Shown here: positions 29,301 through 39,400 of the stretch, in pieces
How the letters are laid out: every line of letters begins with the position of its first letter
How positions within the stretch are numbered: the stretch's first letter is position 1
Source: a virus
Strand: one strand, 5' to 3'
IMG/VR virus record: IMGVR_UViG_3300042924_003416
Span: 21,774 to 85,773 of that record
Length of the DNA: 64,000 nt
Translations under genes and position numbers: made by a program
The notes under the pieces: generated by a model
What the model was told of the DNA's origin: nothing
Databases searched by the model: none
The model's input: the letters and a program-made list of their open reading frames with translations, nothing else

Positions 29301-32300
29301 ATGATGGCTGTTATTTTCCAAAACTATAACAGAGACTTTAATACTACATCTGCAGCATTAAAACTTTTAAAAGATCCGGAAAACAAAAAAGATCTTTACA
29401 AAGATATTTATGACAGATTTGAAAGACTAAGAATAAAATATGCTGAAGAAGCTGAAAAGAATATTGATCTTATTATTGATCCACAATTTAGCAAAGAGTT
29501 TGAATTATTAATTAAGATAACAGACAATTTTGGAAATCTTACTGATTCACTTAGTGGTAAAGAAAAGAATAATGTTATTGCATATCATTTAGAAAAATCT
29601 AGATACAAAGTACTTGCTGATGAATATGATGAGATCGAAGATCCAAGTAATATTGAGAAGAGTTATTTGTTTAGATTAAATGAAGGAGGTAATACAGTTT
29701 CATCTAAAGAACTTGCTAGTCAAGAAACTATGATGTTATTGGCAAGTATCTTTGATGTAACTAGAGAAAATGGAGAGATCATTTATAATCGAGATGGTTT
29801 GTTTGGTCTTCCTAAATTACAAGATATAACTATTACGTGGAATAGACTTGCTAAAATTTTAGAGGGTTCATTTGATGAAATAGATATGTATGTAAGAATT
29901 TTTGAAAATTCTGAAAACTATCCTGAGCTACAACAACTTCAGACTTTATTACCTAATCCTTTCTTTACAATTGAAAGTGCTATGGGTATGTATAATCCTT
30001 TAGAGTTTGAAGCAGAAACAAATTTCTGGCAAGACTTTAAAAAACCAAGGGTGCCGTTTATTCAATTAAACTTAAATAAGGAAGAAATAAAATCTAAAGA
30101 TGTACTTGTAAGAGCATTTGAAGCACGGGTTGCAAAAGCAAACTTTGATGTGTATCAAGTAATCCAGGACTGGAAAAATAACTTTACTACTGCAGATTCT
30201 ACAGTTAATCCATATGTATCTAAACACTCAAAACTAGGTTACAACATTTTAAACACTGGTAAGATTGTAAAAGACTTTGGAGTAAATGGTGTATTTAATT
30301 ATAAAAAAGCAGATGAATTTTTAAGAGCAATTGGTATAGTACTAGACCCATCTAGTGCAGCTATAAGATCAATTATAAACAGTACGTCAGAACCATTTGG
30401 AACTACATTTGGTGTAGACAGAATGTATGAAGTAATCAAAAAAGTAAATAAGAGTACATCTCCTGATGCATTTCAATTTAAAAGAGATCCACTTACATAT
30501 TTTATCAACGGTCTTCCAACTTCATTAAGAGATAATGAGGAAGAAAGTGAAGAAGTAAGAGGTAGAATCAGAGCTCTTGCAGAGATACAAAATGCATTCT
30601 CTGATAGTTATTCTAACTTTAGTGTTCAGACTCCAGAAGGAAATAGAGTTTGGGAACATATGGTAGACAATACTATTACAAGAATTGTAACTGCAATTAA
30701 TCATGCAGAGTCTTGGGAAGAACTAACTACTGATGAAGGGGATCCTGCACGTAGATTCCAACATATGAGATGGCTAAATGAAAAGAATAATACATTTAGT
30801 CCTTTTTCAAAACTACTTAACTCTATCTTTGATTTAGATCCTATGTCAGATACATATGGTCAAAAAATTACTGATACTAAAATACTACTACAACATGTGG
30901 CTGGTACTCAAATGGTGAGTAAAAGAAATGAAGGTGGAACTTCTACAGCTGCTATGGATGCAACAAGTAAGTTTTTGCAAGAGTTTCATACAATGTTGTT
31001 AAGTGGTGTTGAAGAGTTTATGAGACATGCTTCTAAGAATACATCTATGGGTATGACTCTTGACGGTGAAGTTAAAACATACAATGGTAAAAAAGCTTCT
31101 AAATTATATATAGATGTTGAATCTTTCTTAGAGTATGCTGATGGAGAAATAAAAGGGTATGATATTGTTGAAGGATATATTGCTGCAGAAGCAAACAGAA
31201 TAGTTAGATTCCAACAAGGAATTGATAAGTTTAAAAACTATGCCGGCTACAATAGAAAAGTAAAAAGAAAAGACAATAAAAAAACTCCTGTAATGGCTGG
31301 TCAAGCATTTACAGCATTTGATGATATATTGTCTCAGGATCTACAAGCAGATCTTTATTCTATATTAGATGCAGCTTCAGAAAATCCATTAACTGATTTT
31401 GATCTTATGAAAGAATTGGATAACAATCCTGAAATAAGAAACAGAATTAGAAAAGATGTAGCTCAATATTTTAATCTTGAGACTAATAAAAACTTAGCTA
31501 GATTACAAAAAGCTAAGTATGTAGATAATGGATTAATGGAAAGAATCCGTGTTACAAATGAAGATCTTACAGATAAAGATATAGAACGTGCACTAATGAA
31601 AGCATATACATATAACTCTTTCATCCATAAGATGGAAACAGTAATACTTGCATATGGTGACTTAGCACAATATAATCATGCTAAAGAAGAATTCCATAAA
31701 AGAAATGCTGGTTTAGGTTCTGGAGGTAGAGGATTCCGTGCAGATAAAAGAGCTCAGATATATTTAAGTTCTTTGAAAAACTATTATGCTGATAGACAAG
31801 GTTATGAAACTAGAAACTATGATGGTACTCTTGTAACTGCTATCATGAAAGAAATGACATTTAATTCTGTAATGTATAATGAATACAGAGATGCCATTGA
31901 AGAAGCAACCTATGAAAGAACTAAAGATAGAAAGAAAGCAAAACAAATTGCAGATACAGCAGCATCAGAATACTTTGGATCTAACAAACCTCAGATGAAG
32001 ATTGCTGATGGTCAGGGTTTTATTACTATGGAATACTACAGGATCCTTAAGAAAGCTGAAGGTAACTGGAGTGATCAACAAGAGTTACTTTATAGAAAAA
32101 TTTCTATGGGAGAAAATATAACTGCAGAAAATGTAGTAGAATTTTTTCCACCTTATAAATTACAGTACTTTGGTAATATTCAATCAGAGGGTCTTCCTGT
32201 AAATTCATTCCATAAGTTTTCACTTGCTCCGTTAATTCCTGGAGTATGGAAATCTGGTACACCAATTTATGATTTACATGAAAAAATGATGAAAGATCAA

Positions 32301-35300
32301 GTAGATTATGTTTTATTTGAGTCAGGATCAAAAGTAAGTCATATTGGAAATGGAGATAACATGCTTAATGAAGACGGTAGTCTAAACAAAAAGGCAGAAT
32401 TTACTAAGAATATTGTCTATGCTGAATTCTTAAAAAACCAAACAGAAATTAACTCTACCTATAAACAAAAATCAATCTTCTCAACTCAGTTAAGAAAATT
32501 AATTTTAGAGGGTCTTTATGCTCAAGGTTCAATTAAGTCTACAAAATATAAAGACATAACAAATACTAGAGTTAAAAAATATATAGACCACGTAGAAGAG
32601 TATACTGAGCTATTAAAGTTGGAACTTCTAGAAGAAATGGGATATGAAGAAACATCCCCTGGAGAATATAAAGCAAAAGATAAATCAAGTACAGCTAAAC
32701 TAATAAACATTATCAGAACTAATCTTGAAAGAGAAGATCTTTTAAGTGATAATCTTATTGAGTTTATTGATGTGTATGATAATAGTGGAGACTTAGTTCA
32801 TGACTTATCATTTCATCCAGAGGCTGCTAAAATAGAGAAGTTATTATTATCTATGATTAATAAGAGAATTATTAAACAGAAAGTTGCCGGAGAACCACTT
32901 GTACAAGTATCTGTTGGACTAACTGCTAATCAATTTTCTAAACCTGACTTAAAAAAAGCAACTAAAGATGAGATTAAAAAATGGGCTTCTACAACATATA
33001 CACTTCCAACTTATCATAGAAAGTCAAATGGTTATACTGCAGCTGCAAAAGTTATGATTGCAATGCAAGGGACTTATTATAATCTTTTTAATCTAGAATA
33101 TGATAATGATGAAACTGTTGGTGTTTATGATGAGAGTGGTGTTTTAAATATGGATGAATCTTTAGCTAGATTAAATGAGAAGATTAAAGATGACAAATGG
33201 TTAGATGCTAATAATGAAGCTAACAGAAAAGCAATAACATTAGTTGGTGTTAGGATTCCTGTTCAGGGTCTAAACTCTATGGAATTTGCTGAGGTATTTG
33301 AATTCTTACCACCACAAGCCGGTAATATTATTGTTCCTCCTGCTGAGATAGTTGCTAAGTCTGGTGGTGACTTTGACATTGATAAACTTACAATCTTCAT
33401 GAATACACTTGATGAAGATGGGAAAGTTATTGAAAGACAGTACAAAGACAACAATGACATTAAAAAACTTAGAGGTACTGATGAATTTGAAAATGCTGTT
33501 AAAGCTCAGAAAGCAGGATTAGAAAATGAACTAATTCAAGATATTAAAAATATTCTTGAACTTCCTGAGAACTATGCTTCTTTGATCATGCCAAATGGTA
33601 CTTTCATTCTTAAAGAAATTGCAGAAAAATTATCTGCAGACGTAATGGAATATAATCCAAAAGAAAATAGAATGACAGATGATACTGGGGAGATCAGTCC
33701 TACAAGAGTATTAGAATCATTGTATAACGTATACAAACATGAATCTAATATTGTAGGTAAGAAAACTCTAGGTCTTGGTGCAATTGAAAATACATTTAAT
33801 GTTATCATGAATACCATTGGTGCTTATATGCCAGATACTTATGTAATAAAAGAAGTAACAAGAAAAAGTAACATGAGGCTGAGACATAATAAGATGGAAA
33901 GAAGAGGTAAAGAGGTCATCTCTATGTCAGACCTTTACGATGTTGATGGAACAAATAAAATATCAGATGTTATTTCTCAGATGATCAATGGATGGGTGGA
34001 CGTTGAAAAAGATGCATGGATCTTCTTTATCCAGGGTAACTATGAGGTTGCTCCAACATTATTATATCTTATTAAAGCTGGTGTACCTGTAAAAGAAGCA
34101 ATTTACTTTGTATCTAATCCATTGGTTAGAGAGTATGTAGATGAGCAACGTCTTGCAAAATCTACATTTGCCGATGTACTTAACAAAAAACCTGACGGTC
34201 CAGGACTTGCAAAATATAAAGCAGCATCTGAAGTAATTAAAAAATACTTTACTAAAGATGAACTTGCAGGTAATTCAAAAAATGATGATAGATATTTAAA
34301 AGGACAAGAACTTTTAGAAGATTATTTTAAAGATAAAAAACAAAAGCATTTTACTGAAGAAAACATGTTGAATCTTATTCAAACGGATGATAGAAAAAGT
34401 AATATGGCAAAAGCTATGTTCTTACATTATCTAGAACTAGAACAACAGATTGCTGGTTATACTGCACTTAAAATGGCATCTAATCCAGATACTGCTACTA
34501 AGTCTACTCTTTCTGATGTAGAACAGACAGAGGCTAATATTGAGAATTTATTCTTTGACCCAAGAGTTCCATTAGAGATTGTTGAAGCTATGATGGAGGA
34601 TTCTATTTTAAAGTCATTCTTTAATGGTCCCCTTGCACTAGCTGTAAGTAGACCTTTATTTAAATTAAGATATCACAAGGAAATTAGTGAATATTTAATT
34701 GCTAGAAAAGGTCAAATAAATAATGATCTTCAAACTACATTCCCTGGACAGAATATTGAGATGTTTAGTAATATCTTTAGAAATGACCTTGTAAGTTTTA
34801 TTCTGCAAAATGCTATTAGAAAATATAAAAAACAGGATGGATTTATGTCTTTAGATATGGAAACAACTATTCCTGTATCAATGGCTAAAGAATTAAAAAG
34901 AGGAGCCTTTGTAAAGAACGGTACTTTGTACATGGATATGAAGCAGATTAAAAAAGAATTTAAAGATAGTGCTTGGGTTAGAAACTCTGAAGTAGAGAAC
35001 AGTTATAAAGACAGAGAACTTTATGAATTAGATCCTTCTACTTTCATGAATCATTACGGTGCAAACTTTGATGAATATTTAAAATTTGTTGCTGAGAGAG
35101 AATATATTAGATATATAAAACCATTGAATACTGAGTTTACAAATTCATTTGAATTTCAAGAAGAACTTGATAGCACTAAAGAATTATTTCCAGATTTAAC
35201 TAATGAAAAAGCTGTAAGGTATACATATGAAAAACTGATTGCTATAAAAGCATTAGATAATTCATATAATTTCTTCCATCTTTTTAGAGATGATGATAAT

Positions 35301-36494
35301 TCATTTTCTGTAAGATTGTCTAAGTTGATACAAAACTATCCTGAACTAGCTAAAAATTATCCTATTATAGGTAAATTAAAACTTGATTCAACTAAAGAGA
35401 ATGATGCATTTAATATATTACTTGCTGATAAAGACTTTGATAATGATAAATCAAATCTTTATACACAAGATTTAAAAAAACTTTCTGATAGAACAGTTGT
35501 AAAATTAACTGACCCAGAAGAAAATGCTAGACTAAGTGACATGTTTAAATACTTAAACACTTTTGCTTTTTTACAAACCGGATTAAACAAGACTAAGTTA
35601 AGCTTTACTAATGTAGTGGACTATACAGACTTTTTATCTATTGTAGAAGGTGAGTCTAGTAAGTTTATTGAAGCTTTAAATAAAAAAGGATTTACACTTT
35701 TAGATAATTTCTATGATCAATTCATAAGAGAGAATAATAAAAAAATTAGTCCAAATAGAGATCGATTTAAAGATTATTTATCTACTATTGATTATGAAAA
35801 TGTAGAAAGAATACTTCCTGTAGAAAATCCTACTATAAAGAAAGATAGAAATGCTGAATCAGATGTAGAAGAAGTTATTTTAGATTCTACTAATCAAGAT
35901 ACAATAGCTGAAGTAAAAAGATTTAATCTTAAGAATACAGATGATCCTAATGTTTATACTTACAATGATAAGAATGCTACAAATGCAACTTACTATTTAA
36001 ATCTTGGTAAAAATAATCCTGATGTTGTCTTTGTACATAACATAAGTATTTATGAAATTAAACCGGAACAAATTGCTGCAGGTAGAAATCTTGGAGGTTC
36101 TGCTTACTTTATGACAGAAGTAGGAGATATGTCAGTTAATTTCCCAACTGATTTATTTGCAAGTGTTGTTAATGGTAGAAAGATAGACATTGCATCAGAT
36201 CAATATCAAACACTTAAAAATATTTGGGAGAAAAGAATTAATATACTTAAACAAATTCAAGAAAAAGGTGGTAAACTTGCATTTCCTGAGTATGGTTTTG
36301 GTGATCCTAACACCATGCCTCAAGAATTATTCGTATATTTAAGTAAGAGATTGTTTGAAGAGTTTGGATATATCAATCCTGGTTCTACAAAATATAACCA
36401 GGTAAGAGAAATGATAATAAAAACTCAAGGAATCTCTGATGAAGAAATAGAAATGCAATTAGAATTAGAAGAAGACCCTTTTAAATGTTCATAA
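26340..36494 (+). CDS. Giant virion RNA polymerase with zincin protease domain, 3384 aa
   Basis: This is the probable phage DNA-dependent RNA polymerase. At residues 2305-2349 it has RIPVQGLNS, NIIVPPAEIVAKSGG and DFDIDKL. The order and spacing resemble the R-x-P...S...N-A-DFDGD region of multisubunit polymerase beta-prime, and DFDID (D2344, D2346, D2348) fits the DxDxD metal-binding motif of crAss-like virion polymerases. An HEAWH zincin site (H837, E838, H841) with downstream acidic DLAEEF (E880/E881) marks a metallopeptidase domain that could cleave this or neighbouring proteins. A Lys/Pro-rich linker lies around residues 620-660. The protein ends DPFKCS and the next gene starts after one base. 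It presumably enters the cell with the DNA and transcribes early genes. At 3384 residues it is much longer than single-chain phage polymerases. Confidence 0.8.
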   Translation: MACKLDKDQVLDLYEALYGEVADRLKDSSLPPVDLNQLVQSAYAVVKLNSEDQVKAMLYAQAVPDVFHLVTQDTEVNDYLVDNNFDFTGLAKMRKQFADLAEVGKTVATKKKSKDEIDSEIKDTNKTKKDFVPKIDIDNETLWSYNEYNGAKVTSAWTTSIQIAYSENPEEVSEEDRNKIDPEKILFSDVIKAISQISKDRVGTEDIQYQGKTIALTAQLTRSVPKELLVQNDRDHLEKYPNTNGVIAILTDEKGNNLYFKPDGSLTDNPSEGRIVYQYLRRVNLVDGKLLLSNRSNRLYNLVDPVKIAERQRDQIVEAKGEVTETQFKQLVKDIAARQEKELNDLYQLRTLLESSEQNLQLTLPITGGTFGIPTTSVKTVTLEEAGVTETDLKSYTPITTGEKKGLQYIIVNKQKAGGLTVSQQLFLQRSDIDPELADKIATILTTTVELKGRQLSPDERKSYFEIFINNARAKKSNTNRDRIQAKVLTINNQKTLVVEINGKKIDDAILYTEEGKQMILNHLLAARPKKVSKGKEEGSNGYWPANVQYNNKYRNTTFTDYTIEDGKIISTSRKYFDVIKPYVKITYTDEVLAQEKGINAYLNYVIPEGTIEYEGYIPVGRPKPKAEPEKKTKKDKEETKKAPKKQARTKPVTTGASKEVSAYEISMKKQIKDAGGKVEGYKTRMKVADLAEAVGLTEKQITEFRSIALEATADTKTTVKPEPLTAPEVKEVNIQSNPSTRITLVDDIINGSSNSAFYKRDKLNRDKLRNKFLDKVFTSKSDRAAAEKWWNNSPLSKFISLERITEVVNSDAFATWSGYGITLYEADGGTSVDLYHEAWHGFSQLLLTKDEKVKLYEEIQSLPKYKGKSFFDIEEDLAEEFRGYAKSKGKKATRGFLGKIFDKIYQFIQKLFGKTTKKEVATKLQDIESVKELFDKLYRASENPEILSNLKPSMDNVMFGKLNRSKVINDNFTLEESKEIADAIDSMMAVIFQNYNRDFNTTSAALKLLKDPENKKDLYKDIYDRFERLRIKYAEEAEKNIDLIIDPQFSKEFELLIKITDNFGNLTDSLSGKEKNNVIAYHLEKSRYKVLADEYDEIEDPSNIEKSYLFRLNEGGNTVSSKELASQETMMLLASIFDVTRENGEIIYNRDGLFGLPKLQDITITWNRLAKILEGSFDEIDMYVRIFENSENYPELQQLQTLLPNPFFTIESAMGMYNPLEFEAETNFWQDFKKPRVPFIQLNLNKEEIKSKDVLVRAFEARVAKANFDVYQVIQDWKNNFTTADSTVNPYVSKHSKLGYNILNTGKIVKDFGVNGVFNYKKADEFLRAIGIVLDPSSAAIRSIINSTSEPFGTTFGVDRMYEVIKKVNKSTSPDAFQFKRDPLTYFINGLPTSLRDNEEESEEVRGRIRALAEIQNAFSDSYSNFSVQTPEGNRVWEHMVDNTITRIVTAINHAESWEELTTDEGDPARRFQHMRWLNEKNNTFSPFSKLLNSIFDLDPMSDTYGQKITDTKILLQHVAGTQMVSKRNEGGTSTAAMDATSKFLQEFHTMLLSGVEEFMRHASKNTSMGMTLDGEVKTYNGKKASKLYIDVESFLEYADGEIKGYDIVEGYIAAEANRIVRFQQGIDKFKNYAGYNRKVKRKDNKKTPVMAGQAFTAFDDILSQDLQADLYSILDAASENPLTDFDLMKELDNNPEIRNRIRKDVAQYFNLETNKNLARLQKAKYVDNGLMERIRVTNEDLTDKDIERALMKAYTYNSFIHKMETVILAYGDLAQYNHAKEEFHKRNAGLGSGGRGFRADKRAQIYLSSLKNYYADRQGYETRNYDGTLVTAIMKEMTFNSVMYNEYRDAIEEATYERTKDRKKAKQIADTAASEYFGSNKPQMKIADGQGFITMEYYRILKKAEGNWSDQQELLYRKISMGENITAENVVEFFPPYKLQYFGNIQSEGLPVNSFHKFSLAPLIPGVWKSGTPIYDLHEKMMKDQVDYVLFESGSKVSHIGNGDNMLNEDGSLNKKAEFTKNIVYAEFLKNQTEINSTYKQKSIFSTQLRKLILEGLYAQGSIKSTKYKDITNTRVKKYIDHVEEYTELLKLELLEEMGYEETSPGEYKAKDKSSTAKLINIIRTNLEREDLLSDNLIEFIDVYDNSGDLVHDLSFHPEAAKIEKLLLSMINKRIIKQKVAGEPLVQVSVGLTANQFSKPDLKKATKDEIKKWASTTYTLPTYHRKSNGYTAAAKVMIAMQGTYYNLFNLEYDNDETVGVYDESGVLNMDESLARLNEKIKDDKWLDANNEANRKAITLVGVRIPVQGLNSMEFAEVFEFLPPQAGNIIVPPAEIVAKSGGDFDIDKLTIFMNTLDEDGKVIERQYKDNNDIKKLRGTDEFENAVKAQKAGLENELIQDIKNILELPENYASLIMPNGTFILKEIAEKLSADVMEYNPKENRMTDDTGEISPTRVLESLYNVYKHESNIVGKKTLGLGAIENTFNVIMNTIGAYMPDTYVIKEVTRKSNMRLRHNKMERRGKEVISMSDLYDVDGTNKISDVISQMINGWVDVEKDAWIFFIQGNYEVAPTLLYLIKAGVPVKEAIYFVSNPLVREYVDEQRLAKSTFADVLNKKPDGPGLAKYKAASEVIKKYFTKDELAGNSKNDDRYLKGQELLEDYFKDKKQKHFTEENMLNLIQTDDRKSNMAKAMFLHYLELEQQIAGYTALKMASNPDTATKSTLSDVEQTEANIENLFFDPRVPLEIVEAMMEDSILKSFFNGPLALAVSRPLFKLRYHKEISEYLIARKGQINNDLQTTFPGQNIEMFSNIFRNDLVSFILQNAIRKYKKQDGFMSLDMETTIPVSMAKELKRGAFVKNGTLYMDMKQIKKEFKDSAWVRNSEVENSYKDRELYELDPSTFMNHYGANFDEYLKFVAEREYIRYIKPLNTEFTNSFEFQEELDSTKELFPDLTNEKAVRYTYEKLIAIKALDNSYNFFHLFRDDDNSFSVRLSKLIQNYPELAKNYPIIGKLKLDSTKENDAFNILLADKDFDNDKSNLYTQDLKKLSDRTVVKLTDPEENARLSDMFKYLNTFAFLQTGLNKTKLSFTNVVDYTDFLSIVEGESSKFIEALNKKGFTLLDNFYDQFIRENNKKISPNRDRFKDYLSTIDYENVERILPVENPTIKKDRNAESDVEEVILDSTNQDTIAEVKRFNLKNTDDPNVYTYNDKNATNATYYLNLGKNNPDVVFVHNISIYEIKPEQIAAGRNLGGSAYFMTEVGDMSVNFPTDLFASVVNGRKIDIASDQYQTLKNIWEKRINILKQIQEKGGKLAFPEYGFGDPNTMPQELFVYLSKRLFEEFGYINPGSTKYNQVREMIIKTQGISDEEIEMQLELEEDPFKCS

Positions 36495-36495
36495 T

Positions 36496-39400
36496 ATGGT
36501 TTGCCAAGTACAATTAAATTCAATAAAGTTTTTAGAAAAAAATGGAGCTACAGATGATATAAGAAGAATTATCAATGAAGATCTGTTTAATAAATTAAAT
36601 GATAGCCTTACTGATAAGGCAGAAAGAATATATGGTCTTGAAACTAATGGTAGTAAACTTTTTAGTGTAAATACTTCTGAACATATTGATCCATATAGAT
36701 CAACCTACTGGAGAGATGCTAAGGTTAGAGTACTAAGAGCTGAACCTAATGTAAAACTTTTTGAAAGACTTCAGGAACTTTTTAATGCACGTAATGACAA
36801 ACCGATGTTTATGAAAGCTCCAGAAGTGGATTATTCATTAAAGATTGTTAATGCTTTAAATAAAATTAATAGAAATAAATTTGAATCTTCAAAATTACAA
36901 GGTTGGTTAAATGATCTTCAGAAACAAGGAGTATCTGCTCAACAATTAGAACTTTTTAAAGAAGTAGCTAAACCAGGTATGACTAAAGATGAAATAGCTG
37001 CTGCTATTGCTGCTACTTATAGTTATACTATTGAGATTAATACTGCTAAAACACCAAAAGTAGGTGAAAAATTTTTAGATAGAGAATATGGTTATGAATT
37101 AGAAGTGACAGAAGAAACTTTACAAAATCAAATTAATGATGGTTTTGTAGATAATAATTTAAATACTCAATATTATTCTAATCTAACAGTTCCCGGAGGT
37201 ACTAACTATACAGAACAAGAAATAGCTACACCAGCAATTACACCAAGTATTAAAGGACATGCTCAGTTTGCTACAGATAAAGGTATAGGTTGGTTTAGAA
37301 GTGATGAGCAATCTATTAAAGAAACTGGTCCTATTAAATATTTTGTAGAAAATGCATTTGAAGATATACAATCTGAGTTATTTACTAATATAGAAGAAGC
37401 TAAAAAATTACAAAAAAAATGGTCACAAGATTATCCTGAATTAAAATTTGAAATAGTAAAATCTTCAACATATATTTCTATATTATCAAAAACCCGTAGA
37501 GTACTAGAAGTACAATCTGATTTGTTTCAGAAAGGTAGAGATAGAGAAAATTTAATAGAAGATAAAAACATGTCTTCTAACATAACAGATTCTAATAAAG
37601 AAGAATTTGAAGTTGCAAAAAGATTAGGAATTGAAGAAGAAGATGAAGAAGGAAATTTATCATATACTTATAAAGGTGTAAATTATTTTCAAGACATCTT
37701 TACAGATAACTATTTAAAATATGGATTACCTAGTTCTAATACAAAAGGAAACCAATTCCTACAACTACTAAACAAAGACAATAACTGGATTAATTTCTTT
37801 ACTAAGTCTATTATACAAGATAGTGCTAAGAAAGGATATGAAAAAGTATTGTTTCCTTCTGGTAATACAGCTAGTAAAGTAGAAGGACACACTACTTTAG
37901 AAGAGTTTAAAAAACAAAAAGAGGATAGAATTAGATTTTTAGATGGTGAAATTAATGACCCTGAAAATATAGAAAGAAGAATTGAAGAAGCTAAAAAAGA
38001 AAAAGAACAGGTTAAACAAGAACTTGAAAGAGTAGAGAGAGAAGGTTTTGGTGCTTTAAAACCTATCTATAACTTCTATGAAAATACTGTAACTAATATT
38101 CTTAAAAAACAAGGCTATAGTCCTAAAAAAATTACAGATGAGTATGGTAATACTTGGAATGAAATTACTATAGATCAAACAAGAGATACATCTCCTATAG
38201 CTTTTATGAGAGAAAATGTAAACCCTGCTCTTCAAGAGATCAACGGAGTTCTTTTTATGGATGTAAATCTAGATCAATTACAAGATCAAAGATCAAAAGA
38301 AATTGCTGAAGTACTTGCTCAAAGATTATCACTTAGTACTAATACACAGTTTAGAAATGTATCAGCTGAAGAGGCTGCAAATATTTTAAAGAACCGACCT
38401 GTTAAGTATAACGGAGAACCAGCATTTTACTATGCAGGAACAGTTTATGTAGTAGGAGAAAATATTAATGTGAGGACTGTACTACATGAATTCTCACATC
38501 CGGTCTTGAATGCATTAAGACAGACCAACAACATCCTATTTCAGAATCTCTATAATCAAGCACTTGCTACTGAAGAAGGTCAGGGTATCTATTACTATGT
38601 AGTAAACAACTATCCAGAACTAGAAGAAAACTCAGATCTATTCAAAGAGGAAGTACTTGCTTATGCAATGCAGTTAAAAGCACTCAACAGAATCAACAAT
38701 GACATTGAGACAGAAGGGTATCAAAACTTCATGAATAAACTTCTTGCTGCTATCAAACAACTACTTAGAAAACTATTTGGTAGTAAAATAGATGTAGCTA
38801 AGTTAGATGTAGATACTTCATTAGAGGAGATGGCAGATATGCTCTTGGATAAAGACTTTGAATTCAAGACAGATAGAATAAATGAAGAAGACCTTGCAAT
38901 GTTTTCCAGGGAAGTTGTTGAAAGGGCTCGTGAACTAAACAAGTTTTCTAATAAGGAGTCTATGCAGAAAGTTGTTAAAAGTACTTTTGAAACAACTAGA
39001 AGAGTACTCTCTGAAGCTGAAGGATTTAAAGGAGATAAAGCATCTAGAAAATTATTAAGAGAATCTTTATTTGAAAAAGGTACTAATAGATACATCCGTG
39101 AAGTCTTAAGAACATTAAGAGACAACTTAGATAGTAATATTGAAGACCAAGCTCAAAATCAACTCATACAAAATGCATTAGATACTGCTAGAGAAGAAAT
39201 GGATGTGGATTTAGAAAGAGCAACGGCACTGGTAAATTCATTGGATACAATCAATAGCATGACTAAGAACATGTTATTAGATATATCTAAACTTAGTGGA
39301 ACTAATATCAATAACAGAAGTACTATTGCACTATTGATGCTTTACAAATCTAATTCAAAAGCCTGGTTAAAAATGGTTCAAGAAATAGATGAGGCATTGA

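Noticed and set aside
38721-39125. Minus-strand frame of 134 codons
   Set aside because: Antisense inside the 2444-residue gene; Ser/Leu-rich composition typical of a shadow frame.
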